The notes under the pieces: model-generated | The model's input: the letters and a program-made list of their open reading frames with translations, nothing else | What the model was told of the DNA's origin: nothing | Database searches by the model: none | Source: a bacterium | Lineage (GTDB): Bacteria; Planctomycetota; Phycisphaerae; Phycisphaerales; SM1A02 | Direction: 5' to 3' | Assembly: GCA_029977865.1 (NCBI GenBank) | Contig: JAPOKA010000009.1 | Span: 1-60,437 of the forward strand | DNA: 60,437 bases | Part shown: positions 24,856 to 33,985 of the stretch, in pieces | Position numbering within the stretch: the stretch's first letter is position 1 | How the letters are laid out: each line of letters starts with the position of its first letter | Made by a program: the position numbers and the translations under genes

Positions 24856-26414
24856 AGCGCGGCTTCCGAGGATGAGATGTTCGCGTTGGTCGCCGTCGTC
24901 ATCGGTGACTCACGACGCATCCGCGTCGCGACCACGAACCCGCCAAGCAAGGCGATGGTGCCGGCGAAGCTCGCGTAGGCGGAGCCACGGGCGAAGGCGG
25001 CGCGGACGGCGGGGTCCTCGAGGGCTTGGCCGTCTTCAGGTTGATCGGTCGAGCGGGTTGCGTGCGCGGGCTTGCGGGCAGCGGCGTGATGGCCTGCGTT
25101 GCCGTAGGCCGCGGCCGCGTCGGGCCCGAGGCTCGCGATCGAGATCGCGGCGGCGATGGCGACCCCCGCGGTGCCGCCGAGCTGTCGAAAGGTCTGCACG
25201 AGTCCCGAGACCTGCCCGCGGGACTCGTCCGGAGCGCGGCTGAGCGCATCGGTGTTGGCAGGGCTCATGATGAAGGCGATGCCCGCGCCGAGCAGGAGCA
25301 TTCCCAGCGCGATGGTGGGGTAGTGCTCGCCGAGATAGCCGAAGCCGAGCACCGCAAGACCCGCGCTCGCCGCGAGCGTTCCGATCATCGCGAGCGGACG
25401 CACCCCGACGCGGTCGTAGCGCCGGCCGGCGAAGTGGACAAGCACCAGCACCGGCACCATCAGCGGAAGCAGGCTCAGCCCGGCCTTGAATGGCGGCAGC
25501 GCCAGCACCCGCTGCGCGTAGAGCGAGCCTTGGACCACCAGGCCTGCCATCGCGAACTGGGTCAGTCCGATGAGCACCGCATTGGCGAGCAGTTGCCGGT
25601 CGGCGAAGAGCCGAAGTCGCAGCAGCGGATGCGCCAGTCGGAGCTGACGGCGAACGAAGAGCGCGGTGAGCACGGCGCCGATCGCGAATGCGGCGATCAC
25701 CTCCGGCGCCACCGCCCGCAGTCCGCCATCGATGCCGACCGAGCCGCTCTCCTGGATCGACCACACCAGCAGCGGCAGTCCCGCAAGCAGCATGACTCCG
25801 CCGAGCCAGTCGATGGCCCGGTCGTCCGAGCGAGGGCTGCGGGGACGGGCCCACCACAGCAGTGACAGGGTGATCACCGCCACCGGCAGGTTGATCCAGA
25901 ACACCCACGGCCACCCGAAGTTCTGCGTGATGAACCCGCCGACCGCCGGACCGACGGTCATGAAGAGCAGCGGGATTCCCACGTAGGTCGCCATGGCCTT
26001 GCCACGCTCGCCCGGGGCGAAGTGCTCGATCACGAGCGATGCCGAGGCCGGCTGCATGAGGCAGGCGGCGAGCCCCTGCGCGACGCGACCGGCGAGCAGC
26101 ACGGCGCCCGAAGTCGACAGGCCGCAGAGGAGGCTCGCGAGGGCGAACAGCACCACGCCGATCGCGAAGGCCCGCACCTTGCCGAGCAGATCGCCGAGTC
26201 TGCCGCCGAGTGCCATCGCGGTGGCGAGGGCCAGCAGGTAGCCGTTCACCACCCAGTTGATCTCGTCCTCGCCGAGTCCGAGGGTCTCGCCGATCTCGGG
26301 CAGCGAGACACCCACCACGGTGATGTCGATGAAGATCATCGACAGGCTGCCGGTCATGGCGACGAGCAGCAGTCCGCGGCGGGGAGTTGGAGCGGGCGTG
26401 TCGGCGATCGTCAT
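24852..26414 (-). CDS. MFS exporter, DHA2 (EmrB/QacA) family, 14 TM
   Basis: A 520-residue drug:proton antiporter. The start is the ATG giving MTIADTPAPTPRRG; the earlier in-frame sequence is Arg/Pro-rich. Helix 1 carries the family motif SMIFIDITVVGVSLPEIG, the loop-2/3 motif A appears as GGRLGDLLGKVRAF, and motif C follows in helix 5. About 14 hydrophobic helices are spread over residues 15-505. It shares a 4-base overlap with the nitroreductase gene. The exported compound cannot be told from the sequence. Confidence 0.88.
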   Translation of the reverse strand: MTIADTPAPTPRRGLLLVAMTGSLSMIFIDITVVGVSLPEIGETLGLGEDEINWVVNGYLLALATAMALGGRLGDLLGKVRAFAIGVVLFALASLLCGLSTSGAVLLAGRVAQGLAACLMQPASASLVIEHFAPGERGKAMATYVGIPLLFMTVGPAVGGFITQNFGWPWVFWINLPVAVITLSLLWWARPRSPRSDDRAIDWLGGVMLLAGLPLLVWSIQESGSVGIDGGLRAVAPEVIAAFAIGAVLTALFVRRQLRLAHPLLRLRLFADRQLLANAVLIGLTQFAMAGLVVQGSLYAQRVLALPPFKAGLSLLPLMVPVLVLVHFAGRRYDRVGVRPLAMIGTLAASAGLAVLGFGYLGEHYPTIALGMLLLGAGIAFIMSPANTDALSRAPDESRGQVSGLVQTFRQLGGTAGVAIAAAISIASLGPDAAAAYGNAGHHAAARKPAHATRSTDQPEDGQALEDPAVRAAFARGSAYASFAGTIALLGGFVVATRMRRESPMTTATNANISSSEAAL

Positions 26415-26594
26415 GGTGCGATGAGCGGGAGAGGGTAGACGAAGGGGTCGCCAAGCGCGTGGCGGCGAGCGTTGGCCTCGCGGCGGGCGAGAAGCGCGAA
26501 GCCTGGTGCGATGAGCCTCATCAGCCGAACTGGGCCCCGGTGGGACCGGGACTGGAACGCGTGGTGCCGGCGTCCGCACCGCTGTGGGAGAGAC

Positions 26595-27539
26595 CTATCC
26601 CCGCGGAGCGTCCGCCTTGCCCTCCGCCCGATCCTTCAACAGCTTGCGAACACCCGCAAGGTTCATCTCCATGAACGCTCGGCCGAGAAAGGCGTGCCGC
26701 ATCGGCTCGGGCACGCCGGCGGCTTCCGCCCGGGGATGCAGCCACCCGCGATAGCGCTCGATCGCCGACTCGTCGGAGGGCTCCCGCGCGACCTCGAAGA
26801 GGATCTGCGCTTCCTCGGCGACCCGCTGCCGCGCCCGCGCGAGGAACTCCGCGGCCTCGTCGATGCGTCCGCCGTGGGTGAGCCAGAGGCGATCGGGTCC
26901 AAGCCGCTCGAGTTCGGCAAGCGAGCGATCCCAGGCCAGTGGGTCGAAGTCGGTGGCGGGAGCCGGCACCGAGATGAAGTCCGTTCCCGGCACGAGCATC
27001 GCCGCCACATCGCCGGTGAAGCACTCGCGGCCGCCCGCGTGTTCGAGCAGCCACGCATGGTGGTGCTTGGCGTGTCCGGGTGTCTCGACGGCGCGGAAGG
27101 TCGCTTGGCCGAAGCGAGCCACCTCGCCATGCTCGACCGACTCGACTCGTTCGGCCGGGCAGGCGATCGGCTCGCCGTAATGGCGATCGAAACGGCCGCC
27201 ATGCACCCGACGCGAACTCGCGACGAGCTTCGCGGGATCGACCAGATGCCGCACCCCGCGCGGATGCACCAGCACTCGCGCACCCCGCGCCGCGAAACCG
27301 CCGGCAGCGCCGGCGTGATCGAGATGGATGTGGGTGAGGGCCACCGCATCGATCAAGTCGGGCTCGATACCGAGCCGGGCGAGTTCCGATTCGAGCTTCG
27401 GTCGACAGGCCTCGGGTCCGCACTCGACGAGAATCCGATGCGCGATCTCATGGTCGGGAATCTCGACCAGGAACGCGACCGCCGCACCGGGAAGGCCGAG
27501 GTAGTCGAGGTCGATGCAGGTGACCGCTGCGGCGGGCAT
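26595..27539 (-). CDS. Metallo-beta-lactamase-fold hydrolase
   Basis: A 314-residue MBL-fold protein. The zinc motif THIHLDHAGA lies at about 90-99 (H-x-H-x-D-H). A later His occurs in ETPGHAKHHH and the metal Asp in CFTGDVAAM, so the dinuclear site is complete. The C-terminal third is an alpha-helical extension of the kind seen in glyoxalase II-like and lactonase-like members. The start is the ATG at 27539. It lies upstream of the MFS exporter on the same strand with a 180-base gap. The reaction is unknown. Confidence 0.85.
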   Translation of the reverse strand: MPAAAVTCIDLDYLGLPGAAVAFLVEIPDHEIAHRILVECGPEACRPKLESELARLGIEPDLIDAVALTHIHLDHAGAAGGFAARGARVLVHPRGVRHLVDPAKLVASSRRVHGGRFDRHYGEPIACPAERVESVEHGEVARFGQATFRAVETPGHAKHHHAWLLEHAGGRECFTGDVAAMLVPGTDFISVPAPATDFDPLAWDRSLAELERLGPDRLWLTHGGRIDEAAEFLARARQRVAEEAQILFEVAREPSDESAIERYRGWLHPRAEAAGVPEPMRHAFLGRAFMEMNLAGVRKLLKDRAEGKADAPRG

Positions 27540-27721
27540 GGGCAGAGCGTATCGGAGCACCGCGCGAGCGTGGAAGCCGCGACGGCCTCGACGAACACCG
27601 AGCGGACGCACGAATCCGATGGTGATTCCGAGTGCTTCACCACCTCGCGATCGCTGCCGTGGACAAGCCCCATGTCAGCGAGCGCGGATCGGTTGGCCTC
27701 GGCGTCGTGCGGTGGTCCGGT

Positions 27722-28714
27722 CTACGCCTGCATCGCCGCAGCCATCTGCGCGAGCACCGCCGCGTGGGGATCGGACTCGCGCGGCCCTCCGAATCGCCAG
27801 GCGTCGAGCGTGCGGCAGAAGGCGCGGATTCCAAGCCGCCGGCGCCACTCGCCTCTGCGGCTCCAGCAGTGCCTTCTCTCGAAGGTGGCCAGATCGAAGC
27901 GGGCCGAGAGCGCCCGAAGGCTCGCAGCCGTTGGCCGAGGGCCGAGTCGGATCATCGCCTCGCGGATAGAGATGAGCGGGCGGGGCACGAACGCTTCCGG
28001 ATCGAGTCGATGGACGAAGGTGCCGTAGGTCTCGAATTCGCTGAAGCCGCTTGGGAAGAGATCCTCGTCGCCGATCGCCTCAAGCACCCGCATCGGCCAC
28101 GGCGCGGTGCGGTGCCCGCGCGGGCCGGCCAGTTCGGCGATCAGCCGGGCCGCGAGATCCTGTCGCATCAGGAGGTGCTCGTGGATGAAGGAGTGCGCCG
28201 CCAGCGGCCCTTCGCCAAGCAGCCGCGCGATCGTGCGGAAGTAGGGCGGGTGCAGGACTTCTCGCGCGGCCAGCAGCGGACGCGGTGTTCGCTCGTCGGA
28301 GAAGAGCCGCAGCGGACGAAGCGGCAGGGTGTCGCCGTCCCAGATCAGCCGCCACCGAGATCCCGGCGAGGCGGCGATGGCGAGCTTGAGGAACTGCTGG
28401 AAGTACCAGCCCGCCCGCGGTGCCGAGGAGCCCCGCTCGGCGAGGTGGCGTTCGATGGTGCTGCGATTGATGCCGATCTTCACCGCGCACTCGTCGATCC
28501 ACCCGATTCCATCGAGTGCACCGACGCGAGGTTCGAGTTCCTGCCACGTCGCTTCCGCTGCGACCACCTTGATCGCCCCGACTCCGACGAATCCTCGGAT
28601 CCCGGTGATCGCAGCCGCCGCGACGCCGGTGGGACCGGGACCGACGAGCACCACCGCTTCGACCGGGTGTGGTTCCCCCGGTGCGATCCCCGGATGGGCG
28701 GCGCGGTCAGGCAC
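27722..28714 (-). CDS. DUF6492-type putative glycosyltransferase
   Basis: A 330-residue cytoplasmic protein that looks like a GT-A-type transferase. It has an N-terminal Rossmann-like strand (EAVVLVGPGP), the central D-x-D site in RLIWDGDTLPLRPL, and GEGPLAAHSFIHEHLLMRQD and the later GFSEFETYGTFV segments, which recall the DUF6492 family of capsule or LPS sugar transferases. It starts at a GTG that overlaps the O-antigen ligase-like gene by 8 bases (GTGCCTGA), the same overlap size as preT/preA. It closes the glycan cluster 30846 to 27722. Confidence 0.7.
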   Translation of the reverse strand: MPDRAAHPGIAPGEPHPVEAVVLVGPGPTGVAAAAITGIRGFVGVGAIKVVAAEATWQELEPRVGALDGIGWIDECAVKIGINRSTIERHLAERGSSAPRAGWYFQQFLKLAIAASPGSRWRLIWDGDTLPLRPLRLFSDERTPRPLLAAREVLHPPYFRTIARLLGEGPLAAHSFIHEHLLMRQDLAARLIAELAGPRGHRTAPWPMRVLEAIGDEDLFPSGFSEFETYGTFVHRLDPEAFVPRPLISIREAMIRLGPRPTAASLRALSARFDLATFERRHCWSRRGEWRRRLGIRAFCRTLDAWRFGGPRESDPHAAVLAQMAAAMQA

Positions 28715-30023
28715 GCGGTGGCTCCGCGGGAATCCGCGAGAAGACGATCGCCAGCGCGACGATGGCGCCGGGTGCCTTGGTCTCCACGATGCCCACGAAG
28801 GTCGAAACGAGGACCGCGGCGTAGATCGCCGCCATCGCCGCGAGCGCCGGATCGGCTCGGGCTCCCTTCCACAATCGAACCGCCAGCGCCCAGATCGCAA
28901 GGCTCGCCAGGCCGAGTTGAGGAAGTCCGCCTTCCAGCCAGGCGAGTGCGTAGAGGTTGTGGGGATGGCGATTGTCGCGCAATCGCGCGGCGAGTGCCGC
29001 GAACTCCGGATCGGAGCGTTCCTCGCGCTCGATCCACTCCGAAAGCAGTGGCGGAAACGACCCTCGCCCATTTCCCACCAGCGGTGCCGCCACCGGTCCG
29101 TTGCCGGGCTCGCCACGGATCATGTCCGATGCCGCGACGAGCAGACCGACGCGATCGCTCGCCATGGAGAGAATCTCGCTTCGCGTGGGTGATCCTTCGC
29201 CGTGGGAGGCGCTGATCCACGAGATCACCCGCCCTGCGCCGGCGGTCGCGCGCGTGATCGCCTGCGGCGCGAGCCAGTGCACCGAGAGCAATGCAATGCC
29301 GAAGAACACCACCGCGATCGCGGCGCGGGCGAGGGTGCCGGGTCGCCGCGGTCGGGTGGTCAGCACGAGCAGGCCCGCGACGAGGTTCGCGATCACCGAG
29401 CGCATTCCCGAGAGCAGGATGGCGATCGCCGCCGCAAGCGGAATCGGCAGCAGCGCCGCGCGGGAGCGACCCGACCCTGACGCGAGCGCGGCCAGCGGCA
29501 CCACCGCGGCGATCTGGAGATACCAGCCCATCTGGTTGAAGCTCATCAGGCCGCGCATGGCGGCGTAGGTCCGCACCGGATCACCGCTCGCGAGCGGCCA
29601 GAGCGACCAGATTAGCACCGCCACGGTCTGCACGGCGGCACCTGCGGCGAGCGCGGCGAGCAGCGGCCATGCCAGATGGGCCACCGGCCAGAGCAGGAGC
29701 GGCGTCAGCAGCGCCCGTTCGGGACGAAGCTGACGAGCGACGTCGACGCCGTCGACCGACCACAGGAGCGTTGCGAGGCTCCACAACCACCAGCCCACGA
29801 AGAGCAGCCACACCGGATCGCGAAGAATCGGCCCATAGAGCGCCGCGGTGCGTCCAAGCCGGAAGAGCGAGATGCACAGCAGCACGCCCCATGCGATCGC
29901 CTCGGGCGTGTTGGCGATCGCCTGCAGGAAGCACCAGGCCATCGCCGCTGCGACGTGCAGGGCATGGCCGGGCGGATCATCCCGCGCGACCTGATCCCAC
30001 CGGTTCCGGTCGGAGGTCCACAT
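28707..30023 (-). CDS. O-antigen ligase/polymerase-type (Wzy/WaaL) membrane protein
   Basis: A 438-residue polytopic membrane protein with about 10-11 hydrophobic helices. It has the large periplasmic loop between about 275 and 365 that is typical of the O-antigen ligase family, and the conserved R-x-x-R-H-P-H-N-L-Y-like motif (DNRHPHNLYALAWLEGG) in that loop. The start is taken at the ATG giving MWTSDRN, which overlaps the end of the upstream glycosyltransferase by 47 bases; a shorter start is possible. It probably polymerises or transfers a surface polysaccharide to its lipid carrier. Confidence 0.8.
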   Translation of the reverse strand: MWTSDRNRWDQVARDDPPGHALHVAAAMAWCFLQAIANTPEAIAWGVLLCISLFRLGRTAALYGPILRDPVWLLFVGWWLWSLATLLWSVDGVDVARQLRPERALLTPLLLWPVAHLAWPLLAALAAGAAVQTVAVLIWSLWPLASGDPVRTYAAMRGLMSFNQMGWYLQIAAVVPLAALASGSGRSRAALLPIPLAAAIAILLSGMRSVIANLVAGLLVLTTRPRRPGTLARAAIAVVFFGIALLSVHWLAPQAITRATAGAGRVISWISASHGEGSPTRSEILSMASDRVGLLVAASDMIRGEPGNGPVAAPLVGNGRGSFPPLLSEWIEREERSDPEFAALAARLRDNRHPHNLYALAWLEGGLPQLGLASLAIWALAVRLWKGARADPALAAMAAIYAAVLVSTFVGIVETKAPGAIVALAIVFSRIPAEPPRA

Positions 30024-30846
30024 GGGTCGCGAGAGTGGCGGAGGGGGTGGACACGAGGCCTGGTCGTCGCCGCTTGCGGCGATCACCTCGGCGGCGCTCG
30101 GCGATGAAGAGGTGCTTGAAGAGCGATCGAGCCGCGAGCGCCGTCGAGGCTTCGACGCCGCGCCATCCATCGCGACAGCCTCCCTGCAGCAGGAAGGTCT
30201 TGAAGAAGGACCAGGGCGCATTGAACAGAAGTTTCGTGATCGAGGTGCGCTCCTCGGGGATGAGCGCCGAGGCCCGGGCGTAGCGCAGCGCTCGCTCGAG
30301 AGCGTCGCTGAAGTCGAGCCAGCTCTCGTGCCGCAGCTGGCCGCTCAGGCGGGCGGTGCGGCCCTCGCACTCGAGGACCTCGTGCACCAGTCGCGGACGC
30401 ATGTGGGCGCGGCCTCTCCGGAAGAGCCGCAGGATGCGATCGGGATGCTCGGCCGAGATCCAGCCGCCCTTGTACCAGTGGCGGCGATTGAGGAGATAGG
30501 CGTCAATGGAGTGATCGTCGCGCTCGACCGCGGCCCGAATCGATTCGACCAGCGCGGGGGTGGGGATCTCGTCGCTGTCGAGCAGCAGGATCCAACCCTC
30601 GTGCTCGATCCGGTCGATTCCGAACTGCTTCTGCGTCGCGAGGCTGCCGCTGCGCTCGTGGCCGTGCCAGGGCCGGTGGAAGACCTCGCACCCCAGAGCC
30701 TTGCAGCGTTCGACGGTGCCGTCGGTCGAGCCGGAATCGACGACGACGATTCGCGTGGCGATGGAACGCACCGCCAGCAGGCTCCGCTCGATCGTCCGCA
30801 TCGAGTCCCTGGTCGTGTAGACGACGGCAAGGTCCGGGGCCGACAT
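29977..30846 (-). CDS. Family 2 glycosyltransferase (LPS core type, WaaE/KdtX-like)
   Basis: A 289-residue GT-A glycosyltransferase. N-terminal VVYTTRDSMRTIERSL, VVDSGSTDGTVERCKALG (UDP-sugar binding), and the metal motif LLLDSDEIPTP at about 86-96 are the GT2 marks. WYKGGWISAEHPDRILRLFRRG and LVHEVLECEG are typical of the WaaE/KdtX branch that adds glucose to the inner core. The ATG at 30846 is preferred because the sequence aligns best from MSAPDLAVVYTT; two other in-frame ATGs lie a few codons upstream. It overlaps the next gene by 47 bases. Confidence 0.82.
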   Translation of the reverse strand: MSAPDLAVVYTTRDSMRTIERSLLAVRSIATRIVVVDSGSTDGTVERCKALGCEVFHRPWHGHERSGSLATQKQFGIDRIEHEGWILLLDSDEIPTPALVESIRAAVERDDHSIDAYLLNRRHWYKGGWISAEHPDRILRLFRRGRAHMRPRLVHEVLECEGRTARLSGQLRHESWLDFSDALERALRYARASALIPEERTSITKLLFNAPWSFFKTFLLQGGCRDGWRGVEASTALAARSLFKHLFIAERRRGDRRKRRRPGLVSTPSATLATHVDLRPEPVGSGRAG

Positions 30847-31102
30847 CCGTGTCGGTGAGCGGTGCATCGACGGGAGCATAGCGGGGAACCCAAGCGGAGC
30901 CGTCGGCCATCCAAGTCGAGGGCCGGGTCTCGATGAAGCACGTTCGAACGCTGATCAATCGGCTGCCGAGGCTGCGAAGCATCGATCGAAACGCGGATCG
31001 CGCCCGGGACCCGCTCGACTCGCCGACGCCGAACTCGGCCCCACCGCGCGGGCGGCGGCCACGGACCCCGGCATGCGGGTGGGCCGCGACGGCGCGAGCG
31101 AT

Positions 31103-32191
31103 CTACCCGCCGAGGGTCTTGCGGACCATGGTGGCGCGGGCCTCGCGCAGCTGATCGTCGTCGAGTTCGAATCCCGCGACGGTCCGCAGGTGGGCCGGCT
31201 GCACCATCAGGAAGAGCCGATTGACCATCTCGAGGGGCACCGCGTCGATCCGGCCGATGCAGGTTCCCATTCTCAGACGGCTGAGCAGCTTCATCGACTC
31301 CTCGAGGCCGAGCATGCGGGCCGATCGCAGGATGCCCAAGGCGCGATGGATGCGGTCTTCCAGCAGCACCGGGCTGCGTTCGGCGAGCAGCCGGCGCGCC
31401 TCGCGCTCGTAGGCGATCACGTCGGGCACGATCCGCGCCGAGAACTCCTCGAGCAGTTCCTCCTCCGAGACGCCCAGCGTGACCTGATTGGAGACCTGGT
31501 AGAAGTCGCCGGCGCTCTCCGAGCCTTCGCCGTAGAAGCCCCGCACCGCGAGGTGGAGGTCCTTGGCGGCGCGGCGAACCCGTTCGATCTCGTTGGTGAT
31601 GCGAAGGGCCGGCAGGTGCAGCATCACCGAGATGCGGATGCCGCAGCCGACGTTGGTGGGGCAGGCGGTGAGGAAGCCCCATCGGGGACTGAAGGCCAGA
31701 TCGAGGGAGTCCTGAAGATGGGATTCCAGATCGAGCACCCGCCCGAAGGCCTCCGACAGGCGGAAGCCCGGCAGCAGCACCTGGATGCGGAGGTGGTCCT
31801 CCTCGTTCACCATCACGCTGAGGCTCTCGTCGGTCGAGACCGCCACCGCGCTGGGCGACTCCGACTGCGCGAGCTGTCGGCTGATGAGATGCCGCTCCAC
31901 CAGCAGGTCGCGCTCGTGGGCGCTCGAGTCGCGGAGCCCCACCCAGATCAGTCCGGGTGCGAGCGCCTCCGGCCAGTCTGCACGGCGCACCGCTTCGATC
32001 ACCTCGTGCCGCTGGGGATCGCTGGCGCGACGGGGGAAGGGAAAGCCGCTGAGGTTTCGGGCCAGTCGCACCCGGCTCGAGATCACCACGTCGCCGTCGG
32101 GTGCGGTGGCGTCGAGCCACGGACCCGAGTGGCGCAGCCGCATCGGTTCGTCGTCGGGCCGATCCGCGGGATCGGGTTCGCGCTGCTTCAT
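31103..32191 (-). CDS. mcsB: Protein arginine kinase McsB
   Basis: A 362-residue ATP:guanido phosphotransferase that phosphorylates arginine in proteins to mark them for ClpC. Substrate and ATP motifs are intact: VVISSRVRLARNLSGFPFP near 35-53, NEEDHLRIQVLLPG near 130, the catalytic loop CPTNVGCGIRISVMLHLP with C177, and EDRIHRALGILRSARML near 285. The length matches bacterial McsB. The start overlaps mcsA by 4 bases. No phosphatase partner (YwlE-like) is seen nearby. Very confident in the family; in vivo arginine phosphorylation is assumed from it. Confidence 0.92.
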   Translation of the reverse strand: MKQREPDPADRPDDEPMRLRHSGPWLDATAPDGDVVISSRVRLARNLSGFPFPRRASDPQRHEVIEAVRRADWPEALAPGLIWVGLRDSSAHERDLLVERHLISRQLAQSESPSAVAVSTDESLSVMVNEEDHLRIQVLLPGFRLSEAFGRVLDLESHLQDSLDLAFSPRWGFLTACPTNVGCGIRISVMLHLPALRITNEIERVRRAAKDLHLAVRGFYGEGSESAGDFYQVSNQVTLGVSEEELLEEFSARIVPDVIAYEREARRLLAERSPVLLEDRIHRALGILRSARMLGLEESMKLLSRLRMGTCIGRIDAVPLEMVNRLFLMVQPAHLRTVAGFELDDDQLREARATMVRKTLGG

Positions 32192-32694
32192 TCGCTCGCC
32201 GGCTCCGCGGCGGAGGCGGCGCCGCCCTCGCCGAGACCGTGCAGCCGATCACGCAGTCGGGCCGCCCGCTCGTACTGCTCGGCGGCGACCGCCTCGTCGA
32301 GTTCGCGCACGAGCTTCATGCGGAGTTCCCGCAGGTCGATGCGCTCGGCGGAGCGTCGCGGCGATCGCCCCACGTGGCGAGTGCCGCCGGCGTGGGCACG
32401 CTCGATCAGCGGTTCGAGCATCTTCTCGAAGGTCGAGTAGCAGGCCTCGCATCCGAGGTTGCCGTGCTGCCGGAACTGGGCAAGGGTCATGCCGCAGGTC
32501 GCGCAGGCGGGCGAGGCCGCGGCCTTCTTCGCGGTGGGCGAGAAGTTGGCGAGGATCTTGTCGAGCGGCTGCAGGTCGGGGAGGTAGCCCACCGAGGCCG
32601 CGTGGGCCTGGCAGAGGTGGATCTCCTTCTTCTCGCCGTTCTTGATCACGGTTTCGTGGACGACCGCCGGCTTGTCGCAGTGATCGCACTTCAT
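32188..32694 (-). CDS. mcsA: McsA-like zinc/UVR protein, activator of the arginine kinase
   Basis: A 168-residue McsA/YacH-type protein. An N-terminal zinc pair (MKCDHCDKP, then HLCQAH) and a second pair (CATCGM ... GCEACY) flank LPDLQPLDKILANF. The C-terminus has a UVR-type coiled helix (LRMKLVRELDEAVAAEQYERAARLRDRLH). McsA activates McsB and helps bind ClpC or CtsR in Firmicutes; no CtsR gene is present here. The ATG at 32694 overlaps the stop of kdsA by 4 bases, and its own end overlaps mcsB by 4, so the three genes are tightly coupled. Confidence 0.9.
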   Translation of the reverse strand: MKCDHCDKPAVVHETVIKNGEKKEIHLCQAHAASVGYLPDLQPLDKILANFSPTAKKAAASPACATCGMTLAQFRQHGNLGCEACYSTFEKMLEPLIERAHAGGTRHVGRSPRRSAERIDLRELRMKLVRELDEAVAAEQYERAARLRDRLHGLGEGGAASAAEPASE

Positions 32695-33581
32695 CGCTGA
32701 AGAGACTCTAGCGCCGATCGCGACCCGAGGTCGATGGCGAGCGCCTTCCGGATCGCCGCGAGCCGCTGCAGCAGGGGCGGAACCTCGGCGAGGGGAAGCA
32801 TGGTGCTGGCGTCGCTGGGGGCCTTTCGCGGGTTGGGATGGCACTCGATGAACACCGCGTCGACCCCGGCGGCCACCGCGGCCCGGGCAAGCAGCGGAGC
32901 CCGTTCGGGACGACCGGCGGAGGCGGTGCCTTCGGCGCCGGGCAACTGGGTCGAGTGGGTCACGTCGAAGCAGACTCGCGCCGCCTGCTGCTGCGCCAGC
33001 GCGAGCAGGTCGCCGAGACCGGTGAAGTCGTTCACGAGCCGGTGGTAGCCGAAGAAGGTTCCCCGCTCGGTGAGCAGGATGCGTTCGCCGCCGCTCTCGC
33101 GGACCTTGCGGATCGCCTGCGCCATCTCCGCCGGTGCCATGAACTGACCCTTCTTGATGTTCACCGCGCGGCCGGTGGCGCCGGCGGCGGCGAGCAGGTC
33201 GGTCTGCCGGCAGAGGAACGCCGGGATCTGCAGCAGGTCGACCGCCTCGGCGGCCGGCTTGGCCTGGGTCGCCTCGTGGATGTCGGTGGTGACCGGAACC
33301 TCGAGAGTCTGCCGCACCGCCTGCAGCATCCGCAGTCCTTCATCGAGGCCGGGGCCGCGGGCGGAGGCGATCGAGGAGCGGTTGGCCTTGTCGAAGCTGC
33401 CCTTGAAGACGAACTCGAACCCGCAGTCGCGACAGGCGTCGCGCAGGCAGGTCGCGATCTCGAGATGAAGGGCTTCGTCCTGCAGCAGGCAGGGACCGGC
33501 GATCACCAGCAGTGGCGATGCGGTGGTCGAGAACCACGAAGCGAGCGCGGCGGCGGGGGCGTCGGGACCGGTTGGGGGCAT
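32691..33581 (-). CDS. kdsA: 3-deoxy-8-phosphooctulonate (Kdo-8-P) synthase
   Basis: Condenses arabinose-5-phosphate with PEP to Kdo-8-phosphate, the precursor of the LPS inner core sugar (296 aa, cytoplasm). The PEP-binding FKGSFDKANRSS (about 60-71) and the R/H motifs TERGTFFGYHRLVNDF and CFDVTHSTQLPG are clear. The N-terminal IAGPCLLQDE carries the Cys that marks the metal-dependent class; the E. coli-type enzyme has Asn there. The start at the ATG 33581 gives MPPTGPDAP. Its product implies a Gram-negative-style outer membrane. Its stop overlaps mcsA by 4 bases. Confidence 0.93.
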   Translation of the reverse strand: MPPTGPDAPAAALASWFSTTASPLLVIAGPCLLQDEALHLEIATCLRDACRDCGFEFVFKGSFDKANRSSIASARGPGLDEGLRMLQAVRQTLEVPVTTDIHEATQAKPAAEAVDLLQIPAFLCRQTDLLAAAGATGRAVNIKKGQFMAPAEMAQAIRKVRESGGERILLTERGTFFGYHRLVNDFTGLGDLLALAQQQAARVCFDVTHSTQLPGAEGTASAGRPERAPLLARAAVAAGVDAVFIECHPNPRKAPSDASTMLPLAEVPPLLQRLAAIRKALAIDLGSRSALESLQR

Positions 33582-33742
33582 GCGCTCAGTTCCTCGGACG
33601 CGAGTGTACCGATCGAGGGAACCGTTCGCGGACCCGGTGCGATTTCTCCTGCAGACGCCTTCGGTCTCGCAGGCGCGGGCAGGGGTGCGGCTTGTTCCGG
33701 TCGTGCGGAAGTCGGCGACGGCTTCTTGAACCGGAAGGAGTC

Positions 33743-33799
33743 CCGCGACAAGTCGCGGCAGGATTCCGCCGACATCCCGCATCCCGACGAGCGTCGGGA
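33743..33799. promoter_or_regulatory. Two tandem palindromes upstream of kdsA-mcsA-mcsB
   Basis: CCGCGAC-AA-GTCGCGG (33743-33758) and TCCCGACG-AG-CGTCGGGA (33782-33799) are both perfect, with 2-bp centres whose midpoints are exactly 40 bp apart. They lie in the 404-base divergent region between kdsA and the DUF1444 gene. The remainder of that region shows nothing else certain. Operator function is inferred; GC-rich palindromes arise by chance more easily in DNA of this composition. Confidence 0.4.
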
Positions 33800-33972
33800 C
33801 ACCCGACGCGCCGGCGAGGCCGGAGTCGACGGGGCGCAGGAGAGAAAGTGCCGGATTCGGCGACGCACGCCGTCTCCGGCGAGGCAGGGAAACGGGCGAC
33901 TCGCCGCAGGTTCGGGGCGGGTCGAGCCGAAGACGGTGGGAGGGGCGGTCGTCGATCGACCCCGCCGCCGGC

Positions 33973-33979
33973 GAGGAGG
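33973..33979 (+). promoter_or_regulatory. Shine-Dalgarno that decides a GTG start
   Basis: GAGGAGG lies 6 bases before the GTG at 33986 and 15 bases before the ATG at 33995. The spacing favours the GTG as the start of the DUF1444 gene. Confidence 0.6.
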
Positions 33980-33985
33980 CGCTGC

